NCBI RefSeq assembly: GCF_024362205.1 | Contig: NZ_CP101463.1 | Span: 1 to 35,317, forward strand | Reading direction: 5' to 3' | DNA: 35,317 nucleotides | From: Exiguobacterium aurantiacum | GTDB taxonomy: Bacteria; Bacillota; Bacilli; Exiguobacteriales; Exiguobacteriaceae | Notes under the pieces: model-generated | The model's input: only the letters and a program-made list of their open reading frames with translations | What the model was told of the DNA's origin: nothing | Database searches by the model: none | Made by a program: the position numbers and the translations under genes | Part shown: in pieces, positions 23,909 through 31,965 of the stretch | Layout of the letters: each line of letters starts with the position of its first letter | Position numbering within the stretch: position 1 is the first letter of the stretch

Positions 23909-25014
23909 TGTGGGCGGCCGCGAAACGGACGGCGCGCTTCGCCATCACAGCGAAATGGCAGCTCGCGACGCTCAAGTGGCGACTCATCCTGCTCGGCATT
24001 GCGACACTCGTGTTGTTCCTAGTCATCCTCGTTGTCGGAATCCTCGACACGCTCACAGGTGTCCAGAACGAACTACCGACCGACGTCACGTTCGACACTG
24101 CGGGCGGTCTTCAAGTGAGCGACCAGGTGCTCCAATATCGAGCCTTGGTCGAATCAGAACTGACGAAGCACGGACTGGCCGAACAAACGAACCTCGTACT
24201 CGCGCTCATGATGCAGGAGAGCGGCGGACGCGGGAACGACCCGATGCAGGCGAGCGAATCGAAGTGTGGACGCATCGGATGCATCTCCTCCCCCGAGGAG
24301 AGCATCGTCTACGGCGTCGAACATTTCGCCTCCGTCTTCGAACGGGCGAACCGCGACGTGCAGCTCACGCTACAGAGTTACAACTTCGGCGGCGGCTTCA
24401 TCGATTACGTCCAAGAGAACGGCGGACGTTACTCGAAAGAGCTCGCCATCTCGTTCTCCCAAATGATGTACCAACGCGTGAAACACACCGGCACCTACCG
24501 CTGTCATCGTCCGAGCGCGGTCCAGCACGGTGCCTGTTACGGGGACATCGAATACGTCGACGCGGTGTTGAAATACCTTGCGCCGGTCGCCGTCGCCGAC
24601 GGTGGCATCATGAAAGAACTGTTGTCGGGGTTACGTTCCCCGCTCGCTATCCCGCTCAACGTGACATCGCGTTTCGGATGGCGCGTCGTCTTCGGACAAC
24701 GGGATAACCACACCGGCATCGATTTCAGTTGCACACCGTCCGACACGATCCACGCGGTCAAGAGCGGCACCGTCATCTATAGCGGGAACCGCGGACCGTA
24801 CGGCAATCTCGTCCAAGTCCGACACGACAACTACATCACAGCGTATGCGCACCTGAGTCGTCTCGGCGTCCAGACGGGACAACAAATCGAGGCTGGGCAG
24901 GCGCTCGGGTACTGCGGCACGACCGGCCGTTCGAGTGGGAACCACCTACATTTCGAGATTAAGACGGGTGAATGGTCCGGTCATATCGACCCCGCCCCGG
25001 TCTTCGGATTTTGA
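23908..25014 (+). CDS. Membrane-anchored peptidoglycan hydrolase (lytic transglycosylase plus M23 peptidase)
   Basis: This 368-residue protein opens the cell wall for the channel. One transmembrane helix (about 26-48) is followed by a lysozyme-like transglycosylase domain (about 75-195) with catalytic E104 in LALMMQESGG and the motif SYNFGGGFIDYV. The C-terminal M23/LytM endopeptidase domain (about 245-365) has zinc ligands H268 and D272 (NHTGIDF), catalytic H315 (AYAHLS) and H346-x-H348 (NHLHFEI). Related Gram-positive transfer hydrolases usually pair the transglycosylase with CHAP or NlpC/P60; the M23 partner is a less common choice. The start codon overlaps the virB4 stop. Confidence 0.93.
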   Translation: MWAAAKRTARFAITAKWQLATLKWRLILLGIATLVLFLVILVVGILDTLTGVQNELPTDVTFDTAGGLQVSDQVLQYRALVESELTKHGLAEQTNLVLALMMQESGGRGNDPMQASESKCGRIGCISSPEESIVYGVEHFASVFERANRDVQLTLQSYNFGGGFIDYVQENGGRYSKELAISFSQMMYQRVKHTGTYRCHRPSAVQHGACYGDIEYVDAVLKYLAPVAVADGGIMKELLSGLRSPLAIPLNVTSRFGWRVVFGQRDNHTGIDFSCTPSDTIHAVKSGTVIYSGNRGPYGNLVQVRHDNYITAYAHLSRLGVQTGQQIEAGQALGYCGTTGRSSGNHLHFEIKTGEWSGHIDPAPVFGF

Positions 25015-25044
25015 GTCATGGATGTATGGAAAGGAGGAGGAAGA

Positions 25045-25623
25045 ATGAACTTCACCGCACGTCACCTCGCGTATCTGTTCGGGGTACTGCTTCTTATTTC
25101 ACTCGCGGCGAACGCCTTTTTCTATCAACAAGCGACGGCTGTCACGAGTACTTCAGACCCTAGTGAGACGAAAAATGAGAGCGTCACTTCCCTTGAATCG
25201 GCAACCTCCGAGGATACGTCAGCGGACACCGAACAAGTCGTCGCATCGTCGGAGACGGAACGAATGGAGGAGCTGACGACACGCGCGACGCGCTTCGTCG
25301 AGTACGCCTTCACCATCACGAAGGACAGTTACACGACCCAGAAACGACAGGCGAAGGACGTCATGTCGGAGGAACTCGCGGCCACGCTCTTCGCCGCTGA
25401 CGGCAGTGACGTCGGCACGTTCGAGACGACCGTCCGCAACATCGAGGTGTTTCCTTCTGTCTCCGGAGAAGATTGCCTCGTACGGTTCGAACAGCACCTG
25501 TGGATCACCGAGACGGGTTATGAAGAGACGACGCAAGAACTGTTGGCCCTGACGTTCGAGTCCATCGAAGGACGTTTGGTCGTCACCGAAATGGAAGACC
25601 TGACACCTGAAGGAGGAATCTAG
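25045..25623 (+). CDS. VirB8/TcpC-like membrane protein
   Basis: This 192-residue protein starts at ATG 25045, after AAAGGAGGAGG. One N-terminal transmembrane helix (about 8-28) is followed by a Ser/Thr/Glu-rich linker (30-75) and a domain of about 110 residues (FVEYAFTITKDSYTTQKRQA, VRFEQHLWITETGYEETTQE, TFESIEGRLVVTEMEDL) whose helix-then-sheet order fits the NTF2-like fold of VirB8. In Gram-positive systems such proteins form the scaffold of the channel. Assignment is from architecture and location. Confidence 0.65.
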   Translation: MNFTARHLAYLFGVLLLISLAANAFFYQQATAVTSTSDPSETKNESVTSLESATSEDTSADTEQVVASSETERMEELTTRATRFVEYAFTITKDSYTTQKRQAKDVMSEELAATLFAADGSDVGTFETTVRNIEVFPSVSGEDCLVRFEQHLWITETGYEETTQELLALTFESIEGRLVVTEMEDLTPEGGI

Positions 25624-26463
25624 ATGCGACGACAAACACGACGGCGTCTCACCCAGAACGTCTCCCGGTTCTACCTCGTACTCGGCGTATTCTTTGTCGT
25701 CGGCTTCCTCTTTTTCGGTACCTCGTCGTTCTTCTTCGCCGAGGAGGCACCGGTCAATGAGACGCCGATCAACGAGGCAATCCGTCTCTCGAACGGGGAG
25801 ACCGTGACGCTCCACGCGTCCAGTTACGATACGGAGGCCAAGACAATACGCATCCGACTCTCGCTCGATGAAGCACCAGGTAACACGAACGATCATCTCT
25901 TCCGCTATGTCTATAAGGCACGTCCGGATTCCGAGAAGGAAGTCATGGTGCTGTATGACCGGAACGATCAATACGTGCTCGAATTGAAAGATGTGCCGAG
26001 CGACTTCGACCAGCTCGCTGTCCGGATTTACGGATTGGATGAGTCACAATCGATCGACACACTCACATCCGAGGAACGGGAGAACAGTCTTTTGACGTCA
26101 CTCTATGCCGACCGCCGGACCATCCAACAGGCGAGCCACACATCATCTGACGAGACAACTTTCACGAGACTATTCGTCGAGGACGAGCTCGCGGAGACCG
26201 AACGGCATTTGGAAACAGCACAGCAGTCAGTCGAAGCACAACGGCAACAAATCGAGCGACTCGACCGTGACAAAGAGGAACTCGAAGACGAACTTCCCTA
26301 CCTCTCGCTCGACGAACAGGTCGAACAGGAGAACGAGATCTTCGACCTCGGCCGGAAGCGTGACGAGCTCACACTAGAACTTGAAAAGCTCGAACAGTCG
26401 GTCGTAGCGCTCGAAGAAAAGCACGACAAGTTGCGTGTTCGGCTCCGGGAACTATCAATTTAA
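25624..26463 (+). CDS. Membrane protein with beta domain and C-terminal coiled coil
   Basis: This 279-residue protein starts directly after the stop of the VirB8-like gene (TAGATG). It has a transmembrane helix at about 18-38, an external domain of about 120 residues (ETVTLHASSYDTEAKTIRIR, HLFRYVYKARPDSEKEVMVL) that looks beta-rich, and a coiled coil from about 180 to the end (ERHLETAQQSVEAQRQQIER). I do not recognise the family. It is the last gene before the oriT candidate, so it closes the secretion operon; a role in mating-pair contact is possible. Confidence 0.65.
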   Translation: MRRQTRRRLTQNVSRFYLVLGVFFVVGFLFFGTSSFFFAEEAPVNETPINEAIRLSNGETVTLHASSYDTEAKTIRIRLSLDEAPGNTNDHLFRYVYKARPDSEKEVMVLYDRNDQYVLELKDVPSDFDQLAVRIYGLDESQSIDTLTSEERENSLLTSLYADRRTIQQASHTSSDETTFTRLFVEDELAETERHLETAQQSVEAQRQQIERLDRDKEELEDELPYLSLDEQVEQENEIFDLGRKRDELTLELEKLEQSVVALEEKHDKLRVRLRELSI

Positions 26464-26655
26464 GTGGCACATTTCGTGCCAAATCGCTGGTTTTACTGGC
26501 ACATTTCGTGCCGTTTTCGGACTTTTGGTGATATCACGGAAACCCCAGGCTCTGCCTGGGCTATCACGACAAGTGATAGCAGTTTTCCCTTATGCTCTTT
26601 GAACGAACTTTTAGGACCTCAGCAATATACAGCCTCTAGAAAGGTGGTCAGGCAG
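26464..26655 (+). other. Origin of transfer candidate (oriT)
   Basis: This gene-free interval sits between the secretion operon and the accessory/relaxase genes, where oriT is expected. It holds two copies of TGGCACATTTCGTGCC exactly 32 bp apart (26465-26480 and 26497-26512), each a GGCAC/GTGCC hairpin; the palindrome GTGATATCAC (26528-26537); a perfect hairpin CCCAGGC / GCCTGGG (26544-26560); and GCTATCAC / GTGATAGC around 5 nt (26560-26580). Direct repeats for an accessory protein next to inverted repeats for a relaxase are the usual architecture. The nick site is not identified. Confidence 0.72.
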
Positions 26656-26907
26656 ATGGACCTTTTACTCCGCGACATCGACCCCGTCATCGTGAAGCAG
26701 ATCGATGAATGGGCGAAGGAATACAACTGCTCCCGGCAACAATATTTGAAAGAATTGCTTGCCTCCTGGTGCGCGAACGGCATCCAATCGACGCAGGTCG
26801 AGCGACTGGAACGACAGCTCGAGGCGAACACGCTCCACCTGAAACGGAGTGCGGACGAGCTCGCCGAAGTGACCCGTTTGTTGAACGAGGTGATGCAGGA
26901 TGCGTGA
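26656..26907 (+). CDS. Relaxosome accessory protein (MobC-like), small DNA-binding protein
   Basis: This 83-residue protein starts at ATG 26656, with AAAGGTGGT upstream; the longer frame to 26464 would run through the oriT repeats and is rejected. The N-terminal half MDLLLRDIDPVIVKQIDEWA plus NCSRQQYLKELLASW has a strand-helix-helix pattern of ribbon-helix-helix proteins; the C-terminal half is a coiled coil (QVERLERQLEANTLHLKRSA). It overlaps the relaxase start by 8 nt, so the two are coupled. It probably binds the repeats in oriT. Confidence 0.75.
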   Translation: MDLLLRDIDPVIVKQIDEWAKEYNCSRQQYLKELLASWCANGIQSTQVERLERQLEANTLHLKRSADELAEVTRLLNEVMQDA

Positions 26908-28054
26908 GACACCCGGTGTCGTCATCAAGTCGAAGTTCAAGGTGCCTAGTACAAAAAAGAAATCGCGTCAGTACACGACATACCTCGACTACATCAATCG
27001 ACCGGATGCGAAAGACAGCCGCGAACAGTTCGAGACGTATCACGACTATATGGAAGACGAGACGAAGTCGAGCGGTCTGTTTACACGCGAGGACGACCGG
27101 TTGAACCACGAAAAACGTCGCGCCGTCCGCGACATCTTCAAGCAAGCGCAAGAGAAAGGGAGCATCCTCTGGCAGGACGTCATCTCATTCGATAACACCT
27201 GGCTACGGGAGACCGGTGTGCTCCACGATGACCTCATCGACGAGAAACGATTAATCCAGGCGACGCGGAACGCGGTCGAGGCAATGCTCCAAAAAGAAAA
27301 GATGGTCCACGCCTACTGGACCGGTGCCGTGCATTACAACACCGACAACATTCACGTACATGTCGCCATCGTCGAGACGAGCCATATACGCGAGCGCGGC
27401 AAACGCAAACCGAAATCAATCGAGCTGATGAAGTCGAAGGTCATCCATTCCCTCGCCGACCGGACGAAAGAACAGGAGAAACTGAACGCGTTCATAAGAG
27501 ACGAACTGATCGCCCATAAACGGAACCGGAAGATCCAAACGCTCCCGAACCGTGTCCTGCATCCGGAGCTCGTCCGTCAGTTCAAGGACATCTATGAGCG
27601 GTTGCCGGAAGACAAACGTCAATGGCGCTACAACATGAACGGGATGCAACCGCTCCGTGAATCGCTCAATCGTCTGACCGACAGTTATATCGACATTCAC
27701 TTCAAATCAGAGTTTCAAGCCTTCAACGCGCGACTCGAGCAGGAGGTAGCGTTCCATCGTCGCAGCTACGGCGACACGGAGAAAGCCGAGCATTACCGGA
27801 CGACGAAACGACAGGACCTCTACACCCGGATGGGGAATGCCATCCTCTCAGAGATGCGCGACTTGTCAAAAGAACAGGTGATATTGGAGAAAAAAGGAGC
27901 CCCAAAACATCCGGTCCGACGCGCATTCAACCAACAAAAAATATTCAACGAATCACTCTACCGGATCGAGCGGCACATGAACGACGAATTCGAACACTTG
28001 AAGAATCAACGTGCTTTCGAACAGTTGGAACGAGACATCGAATATGGAAAGTGA
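26900..28054 (+). CDS. MobP2/MobL-type relaxase
   Basis: This 384-residue protein nicks oriT and leads the strand into the recipient. The N-terminal domain holds the histidine motif HYNTDNIHVHVAIVE (H145, D149, H152, H154), the metal-binding motif III of MOBP-class enzymes, and YTTYLDYINRPDA near the start, where the catalytic tyrosine is expected in this family. GRKP-like sequence (RGKRKPKSIELMKSKVIHSL) and RNRKIQTLPNRVLHPEL follow. The C-terminal 150 residues are helical and charged. There is no helicase domain, as usual for MobP2. It overlaps the accessory gene upstream and is downstream of the oriT candidate. Confidence 0.88.
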   Translation: MRETPGVVIKSKFKVPSTKKKSRQYTTYLDYINRPDAKDSREQFETYHDYMEDETKSSGLFTREDDRLNHEKRRAVRDIFKQAQEKGSILWQDVISFDNTWLRETGVLHDDLIDEKRLIQATRNAVEAMLQKEKMVHAYWTGAVHYNTDNIHVHVAIVETSHIRERGKRKPKSIELMKSKVIHSLADRTKEQEKLNAFIRDELIAHKRNRKIQTLPNRVLHPELVRQFKDIYERLPEDKRQWRYNMNGMQPLRESLNRLTDSYIDIHFKSEFQAFNARLEQEVAFHRRSYGDTEKAEHYRTTKRQDLYTRMGNAILSEMRDLSKEQVILEKKGAPKHPVRRAFNQQKIFNESLYRIERHMNDEFEHLKNQRAFEQLERDIEYGK

Positions 28055-28063
28055 GGGAGGACG

Positions 28064-28513
28064 ATGGAAGAGTTGAGACAGATCCGTCTTCGATTGAAGC
28101 CGGAGACGGTCGCGTATTTGGAAGAGTTCGCCGACGACAAACGCTTCGGCCACCTCGGTCAGGTCATCGACCATATCGCAGACGAGCATAGACAACTGGC
28201 CGACGAGAAGTGGGACATGCAGTTCCTCATCCGCTCAATTAGCACGCAGGTATCCCGTCATATCGAGGAAATGATGAATGAACAGGTTTCAACGGAACTC
28301 GAGCGGATTCGACTCGCCGCGAACCGCTCTGATCGGCACGGACAGATCCTGACAGAGCTCTTACAAGCGCTCATGCAGACCGAGGGCATCGAGGACATCA
28401 TGACGACGGACCAATTCAAGCCGACGTTCCTCGAGACGGCGGAACGTATCGTCCAGGAACGCATCGAGCACCAAAAACAGAAGAAGGACACACTAACTTT
28501 TGAGAGAGGATGA
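28064..28513 (+). CDS. Relaxase-linked helical protein, possible second relaxosome accessory
   Basis: This 149-residue protein starts after GTGAGGGAGGACG. The N-terminal IRLRLKPETVAYLEEFADDK has the look of a ribbon-helix-helix DNA-binding strand and helix; the rest is helical (MMNEQVSTELERIRLAANRS, FLETAERIVQERIEHQKQKK). It lies 9 nt after the relaxase gene. It may bind oriT or the relaxase. No firm family is assigned. Confidence 0.6.
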   Translation: MEELRQIRLRLKPETVAYLEEFADDKRFGHLGQVIDHIADEHRQLADEKWDMQFLIRSISTQVSRHIEEMMNEQVSTELERIRLAANRSDRHGQILTELLQALMQTEGIEDIMTTDQFKPTFLETAERIVQERIEHQKQKKDTLTFERG

Positions 28514-28518
28514 ATCCT

Positions 28519-28806
28519 ATGCGACCACTTGACCGTCCCTTCACGATGGGACAACTGTTGACGCTTCAACCGAAAAGCGTCACGGTCCTCATCTATGGAA
28601 AACAGTACGACATCCCGATATCAATATCTGAGCATCAGCTTTTGACCGCCATTGCAAAAGACGAGATCGTCTTGCTTCCCGTCAATTTCGATCGGACACA
28701 GCTGTTACTCGACATACCGGAAACGTCGCCACAACTTGAACGTGAACTGAACGATTTTGCGGATAGTGATGAATCTGTCACCGACTTGTTGAAGGAAGGA
28801 GTCTGA
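28519..28806 (+). CDS. Small protein of unknown function
   Basis: These 95 residues run from ATG 28519, which is 8 nt after GAGAGAGGA; an ATG at 28510 overlaps the previous stop but leaves no room for ribosome binding. The sequence (FTMGQLLTLQPKSVTVLIYG, LLLDIPETSPQLERELNDFA) is soluble and matches nothing I recognise. It lies between the relaxase-linked gene and ardC in one operon. Confidence 0.6.
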   Translation: MRPLDRPFTMGQLLTLQPKSVTVLIYGKQYDIPISISEHQLLTAIAKDEIVLLPVNFDRTQLLLDIPETSPQLERELNDFADSDESVTDLLKEGV

Positions 28807-28810
28807 CAAG

Positions 28811-30247
28811 ATGGCCAAGATGAAGACGAACGAAGAACGGAAGGCCGAGCTCGAGGCCTTGACCGAACAGATGGGACAACAAATCGACAGCTACTTCGAG
28901 AGTCCGGAGAAAATTCGGGAACATCTCCAGTTTCTCGGCAAGTTTCATCAGTACTCGATGCGAAACACAATCTTGATCGAGTCCCAGTTCCCCGGCGCGG
29001 TCGCGGTCGGCTCTTACCCGTTCTGGGAAAAGCAAGGCGCACAGGTCCAAAAAGGCGAGCGTGGCATCAAAGTATTCGTCCCGAACCCGGTGACATACGC
29101 CCTGCACAAAGATGAATGGGTGCCGCTCAGCAAGGCACCGAAGCCAATCAAGGAAGGCGTGAAACAAGGACGCATCCCGTCACGGAAGATGATGTACTTC
29201 AAGATCGGTCACGTGTTCGAGTACACGCAGACCGACGCGCGCGACAAAGGGATTGAGGTCTCGGACATCTTCAAACGGTATCACCGGGACGGCGGAATGG
29301 AAAACGAACAAGACATCCGTGACGCCTTGACGACGCTCGCGGATGTCCGGAATGTGACACTATTGGAGGAACCGCTCGACGAGATTGGGACGGCGAAGGG
29401 TTGTTACTATCCGGAGCTACATGCGATCGCCTTGAATCCACGGAACACATCCATCGAGGACATCACCGTCCTGATCCACGAGCTCGCTCACGCGGAGCTA
29501 CACAATCAGGAACGGAACTTTGAACGCGATCAACCGCTTACGGCACCCGAGAAGGAGTTCCAGGCCGAGATGGTCGCCTACGTCGTCTCACATCAGCTCG
29601 GGTTCCCGACGGACGACTTCTCGCTCTCCTATTTGGCCGGTTGGACGAAAGACAAAGAACTCCTCGACAAGGAACAGCTGTTGCAGGAGGTCCATCAGAC
29701 ATCCGCCACTTTCCTCGACCATATCGAGTCTCATCTCGAGAAGGTGAATACTTTGGAGCAAGAAAAGGAACAGAGTCCACTCGAGTATATCAACCAGATG
29801 AATCACCGCATGGGGTGGAAAAATACTGATCTCAATCTCTATGAACAGATGTATGCCGTACAAAATGTGTTCCCCGAGGAAGTAGAGCCCTATCTGAACG
29901 CAAAAGCGGCCCTCGAGACGAACCTGAAGGTGGATCGCGTCGATGAGCCGCTCATGTATATTCATGGTAGTGGTCTCGGGTTTCAGCAGTTCGGCATCGC
30001 CAATAATCATGACTTCAGTGAAGATCAGCTTGTGGCTTATACAATCGCATTACCGAATCAACCATTGGTCAGTGGTCACTTCGTCCCGGAAAGTGCCGTA
30101 CATCCTTTACACCATCTTGAAAAAACCAATCGTTTGGAGAGACCGGTCCTGAAATCGCTTGAAAATCACTGGCATGACGTGTTGTTAGATGAAGAACAAA
30201 AGTCCCTTTCAAGAATTTCATTGTTTAACCTCGAAAGACTCTGGTGA
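28811..30247 (+). CDS. ArdC-like antirestriction protein with zinc-peptidase motif
   Basis: This 478-residue protein has an N-terminal ArdC ssDNA-binding domain (about 10-150: LGKFHQYSMRNTILIESQFP, VGSYPFWEKQGAQVQKGERG) followed by a metallopeptidase-like domain with HExxH at 223-227 (VLIHELAHAELHN) and a downstream E in KEFQAEMVAYVV. ArdC proteins protect incoming single-stranded plasmid DNA from host restriction, which suits a gene just behind oriT and relaxase in the early-entering region. The C-terminal 150 residues (from about 330) form an extra domain I do not recognise, and codon use there drifts to the AT-rich type. An intrinsic terminator follows. Confidence 0.85.
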   Translation: MAKMKTNEERKAELEALTEQMGQQIDSYFESPEKIREHLQFLGKFHQYSMRNTILIESQFPGAVAVGSYPFWEKQGAQVQKGERGIKVFVPNPVTYALHKDEWVPLSKAPKPIKEGVKQGRIPSRKMMYFKIGHVFEYTQTDARDKGIEVSDIFKRYHRDGGMENEQDIRDALTTLADVRNVTLLEEPLDEIGTAKGCYYPELHAIALNPRNTSIEDITVLIHELAHAELHNQERNFERDQPLTAPEKEFQAEMVAYVVSHQLGFPTDDFSLSYLAGWTKDKELLDKEQLLQEVHQTSATFLDHIESHLEKVNTLEQEKEQSPLEYINQMNHRMGWKNTDLNLYEQMYAVQNVFPEEVEPYLNAKAALETNLKVDRVDEPLMYIHGSGLGFQQFGIANNHDFSEDQLVAYTIALPNQPLVSGHFVPESAVHPLHHLEKTNRLERPVLKSLENHWHDVLLDEEQKSLSRISLFNLERLW

Positions 30248-30254
30248 CATTCGT

Positions 30255-30286
30255 GGGTATGATGATTTAAAAATTCATACCCTTTT
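30255..30286 (+). terminator. Intrinsic terminator after ardC
   Basis: An 8-bp perfect stem GGGTATGA / TCATACCC with a 12-nt loop is followed by TTTT. It closes the relaxase-ardC operon at the end of the GC-rich core. Confidence 0.75.
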
Positions 30287-30312
30287 CAATTTCAGAGGCT
30301 GCCATTTTTACC

Positions 30313-31203
30313 TCATACATTTTGTGCAAGCATATGAGCAGCTGTTTCACGCATATCTTGTAGGTCAGATATCTCTGCGAATTCAGCTACAGTTATTGCG
30401 CTGGTTGTTAACAACTCAATTATATGCTCGTCCATTCTTGACCATGTTCTTCCGCCTGCATTGTCGTAAGCATCGAGTAACTTTGTCAAACCATCCTTAC
30501 CAAACAGTAATAGATGTGATAGAAAATCCACAGATGTGTCCGCAATACTAATTTCTGTCCAATCTATCAAACCAGAGACCTCAAAATTCTTATTTATTAG
30601 TATGTGGCCAGGGTGTAAATCCCCGTGGCTTACACCTACATGCGATGGCCATAGCGAATCATTCGCCAACCATTCTTGCCAACGCTCCCATAGCTCTGAA
30701 TTCACATGATACTTCTGTCTCACCTTCTCCATCCGTATCTTCATTGAACTCTTTAAATCTCTAGCATATAGAGTTTTGATACCGATTTCTTTGAAGTGTC
30801 GATGTGGTAATGTGTGTAGTTCTGCCAACACTTTACCTAATGACTGATAGTAAGATTGTGGTGTATTCTCTTTGTCAAAACTCCAGATGTAATCTTGTTG
30901 CTCTACATCAATTGTTGCAACCGGAACACCATCTAATTGCTTATACGCAATTAGTTCATCATCAAAAATTGACCAATTTGGAACTTGAAAACTCACATGT
31001 TCTTCCATAATTTCTAGTGCCCCCTTTTCTTTCAAGGCGCTCCTCATCGAATCTAATCTTCTAGGAATTCTTAGTATCCACTTGCTACCAAGCGTATCTT
31101 TTGCATAAGCAACTTGAAAATCAACACCCGATTCATTTACCACAATGCTATTCTCTAACACATCTAATCCTTTATTTTTTGCAAGCCGTTTAAATTCGTT
31201 CAT
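30313..31203 (-). CDS. Second macrolide 2'-phosphotransferase (Mph family)
   Basis: This 296-residue protein starts at ATG 31203, because TTGGAGGAACAAATC just upstream is its ribosome binding site; a longer frame from 31218 would begin inside that site. The APH-fold kinase has catalytic loop HGDLHPGH (H193, D195, H200) and metal-binding GLIDW (D214). VNESGVDFQVAYAKD, LRIPRR and KQLDGVPVATIDVEQQDYIW are Mph signatures. It is clearly diverged from the Mph(B)-like protein at 11954 and nearer in style to the Gram-positive Mph(C) group, but I do not fix a name. An RLR leader peptide and a terminator upstream indicate induction by macrolides. Confidence 0.88.
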   Translation of the reverse strand: MNEFKRLAKNKGLDVLENSIVVNESGVDFQVAYAKDTLGSKWILRIPRRLDSMRSALKEKGALEIMEEHVSFQVPNWSIFDDELIAYKQLDGVPVATIDVEQQDYIWSFDKENTPQSYYQSLGKVLAELHTLPHRHFKEIGIKTLYARDLKSSMKIRMEKVRQKYHVNSELWERWQEWLANDSLWPSHVGVSHGDLHPGHILINKNFEVSGLIDWTEISIADTSVDFLSHLLLFGKDGLTKLLDAYDNAGGRTWSRMDEHIIELLTTSAITVAEFAEISDLQDMRETAAHMLAQNV

Positions 31204-31311
31204 GATTTGTTCCTCCAATTTTTATGTTGTGCGATGAGCAAGTGAAATGTATGCATTTTTAATACTTTTCATTTCAATCTTTTCTAATTAGACTTAACTA
31301 AATGAAGTCAT

Positions 31312-31343
31312 AAAAAAATCACAGACAAAATGGTGTCTGTGAT
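31312..31343 (-). terminator. Intrinsic terminator in the mph leader (attenuator)
   Basis: On the minus strand a perfect 9-bp stem ATCACAGAC / GTCTGTGAT is followed by seven T. It lies between the leader peptide and the mph start, about 110 nt before the ATG. With the RLR leader upstream it is best read as the regulated stop of a transcription attenuator. Confidence 0.8.
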
Positions 31344-31524
31344 CAAGAGTAAATGAGCTACAACCAAGAAGCGTCCATTATCAAAAATAAAAGGACACGA
31401 CAAAAAGAGTTGTAAATCTGCTATGTTTGTAAGTGTGTGGTTTCTTCGTCAAAGATTGATAAAAATGTGCAGACTACTCCCATTTACTCTGTTTTATGAA
31501 AACAGAGCCTTTGAACATATTCAA

Positions 31525-31572
31525 TTAGCCATTGTTCAAAGTGTAGTGGCGTAATCTCCCGGCGTGCATCAT
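31525..31572 (-). CDS. Macrolide-sensing leader peptide with RLR stalling motif
   Basis: A 15-codon frame MMHAGRLRHYTLNNG is preceded by AGGAGG 10 nt upstream of the first ATG. It aligns with the ErmD leader MTHSMRLRFPTLNQ as M-x-H-x-x-RLR-x-x-TLN. In ErmD-type leaders, ribosomes carrying a macrolide arrest at RLR and so switch on the gene behind. Here the gene behind is mph, with hairpins (CTTTGAACA / TGTTCAAAG across 31510-31541 and CTCTGTTTT / AAAACAGAG near 31486-31507) and then a terminator in between. Stalling would change the folding of these hairpins and allow read-through. Function is inferred from motif and layout. Confidence 0.8.
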   Translation of the reverse strand: MMHAGRLRHYTLNNG

Positions 31573-31607
31573 TCTTAACAATCCTCCTAGTGAATATTAT
31601 GCTGTTG

Positions 31608-31636
31608 ACTTTATATCAGTTTTTATTCAATGTCAA
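31608..31636 (-). promoter_or_regulatory. Promoter of the leader-mph transcript
   Basis: A consensus -35 TTGACA (31636-31631) is followed by an extended -10 TGATATAAA (TATAAA at 31615-31610, 15-nt spacer) or TAAAGT with a 17-nt spacer. Transcription would start about 30 nt before the leader ATG. Confidence 0.6.
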
Positions 31637-31740
31637 TCGAGCTTTATATTTAGATAAAAATTATTTGCCGATTTGTCTTTATTAAAAAATACTGATTTGT
31701 AAGTTTTAAAAATACAATCATGAATAATTGATACTCGTTT

Positions 31741-31965
31741 TTAATCTTCCCAAAGCTCATCCATCAACTCATCGATATCACTCGATAATCGTTTGCGTTC
31801 CTTGGCGTCCACTTCAACTTTCCCATCTTCATAAAACCAAAGCACGTCACCAGGTTGAACCGTGTCTGGAAGTCGTGACTTTGGAATATCCTCCATCACT
31901 TCTCCGAATTCGACGACAGCCAAGTCCCCTTCAAATCGATCGATGATTCCCCGCCGTCTCTTCAT
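31741..31965 (-). CDS. DUF3006-family small protein
   Basis: This 74-residue acidic protein starts GIIDRFEGDLAVVEFG and continues IPKSRLPDTVQPGDVLWFYE, the pattern of DUF3006 proteins, which typically follow ComEC-like secreted hydrolases in Bacillota. The ATG overlaps the stop of that gene here (ATGA), so they are translationally coupled. The SH3-like beta barrel implied by the family may bind the partner. Function is unknown. Confidence 0.8.
   Translation of the reverse strand: MKRRRGIIDRFEGDLAVVEFGEVMEDIPKSRLPDTVQPGDVLWFYEDGKVEVDAKERKRLSSDIDELMDELWED

Noticed and set aside
23760..24707. Plus-strand open frame of 315 codons across the virB4/hydrolase junction
   Set aside because: It is a different frame of two certain genes, with Arg/His/Ser-rich nonsense composition and no start signal.
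26465..26512. Short CRISPR array (two identical 16-mers with a 16-nt gap)
   Set aside because: There are only two copies, each is itself a hairpin, the gap is too short for a spacer and no cas gene is present; the oriT context explains them.
26464..26655. Coding extension of the accessory gene back to 26464
   Set aside because: It would translate the oriT repeats and lacks a start signal; ATG 26656 with AAAGGTGGT is better.
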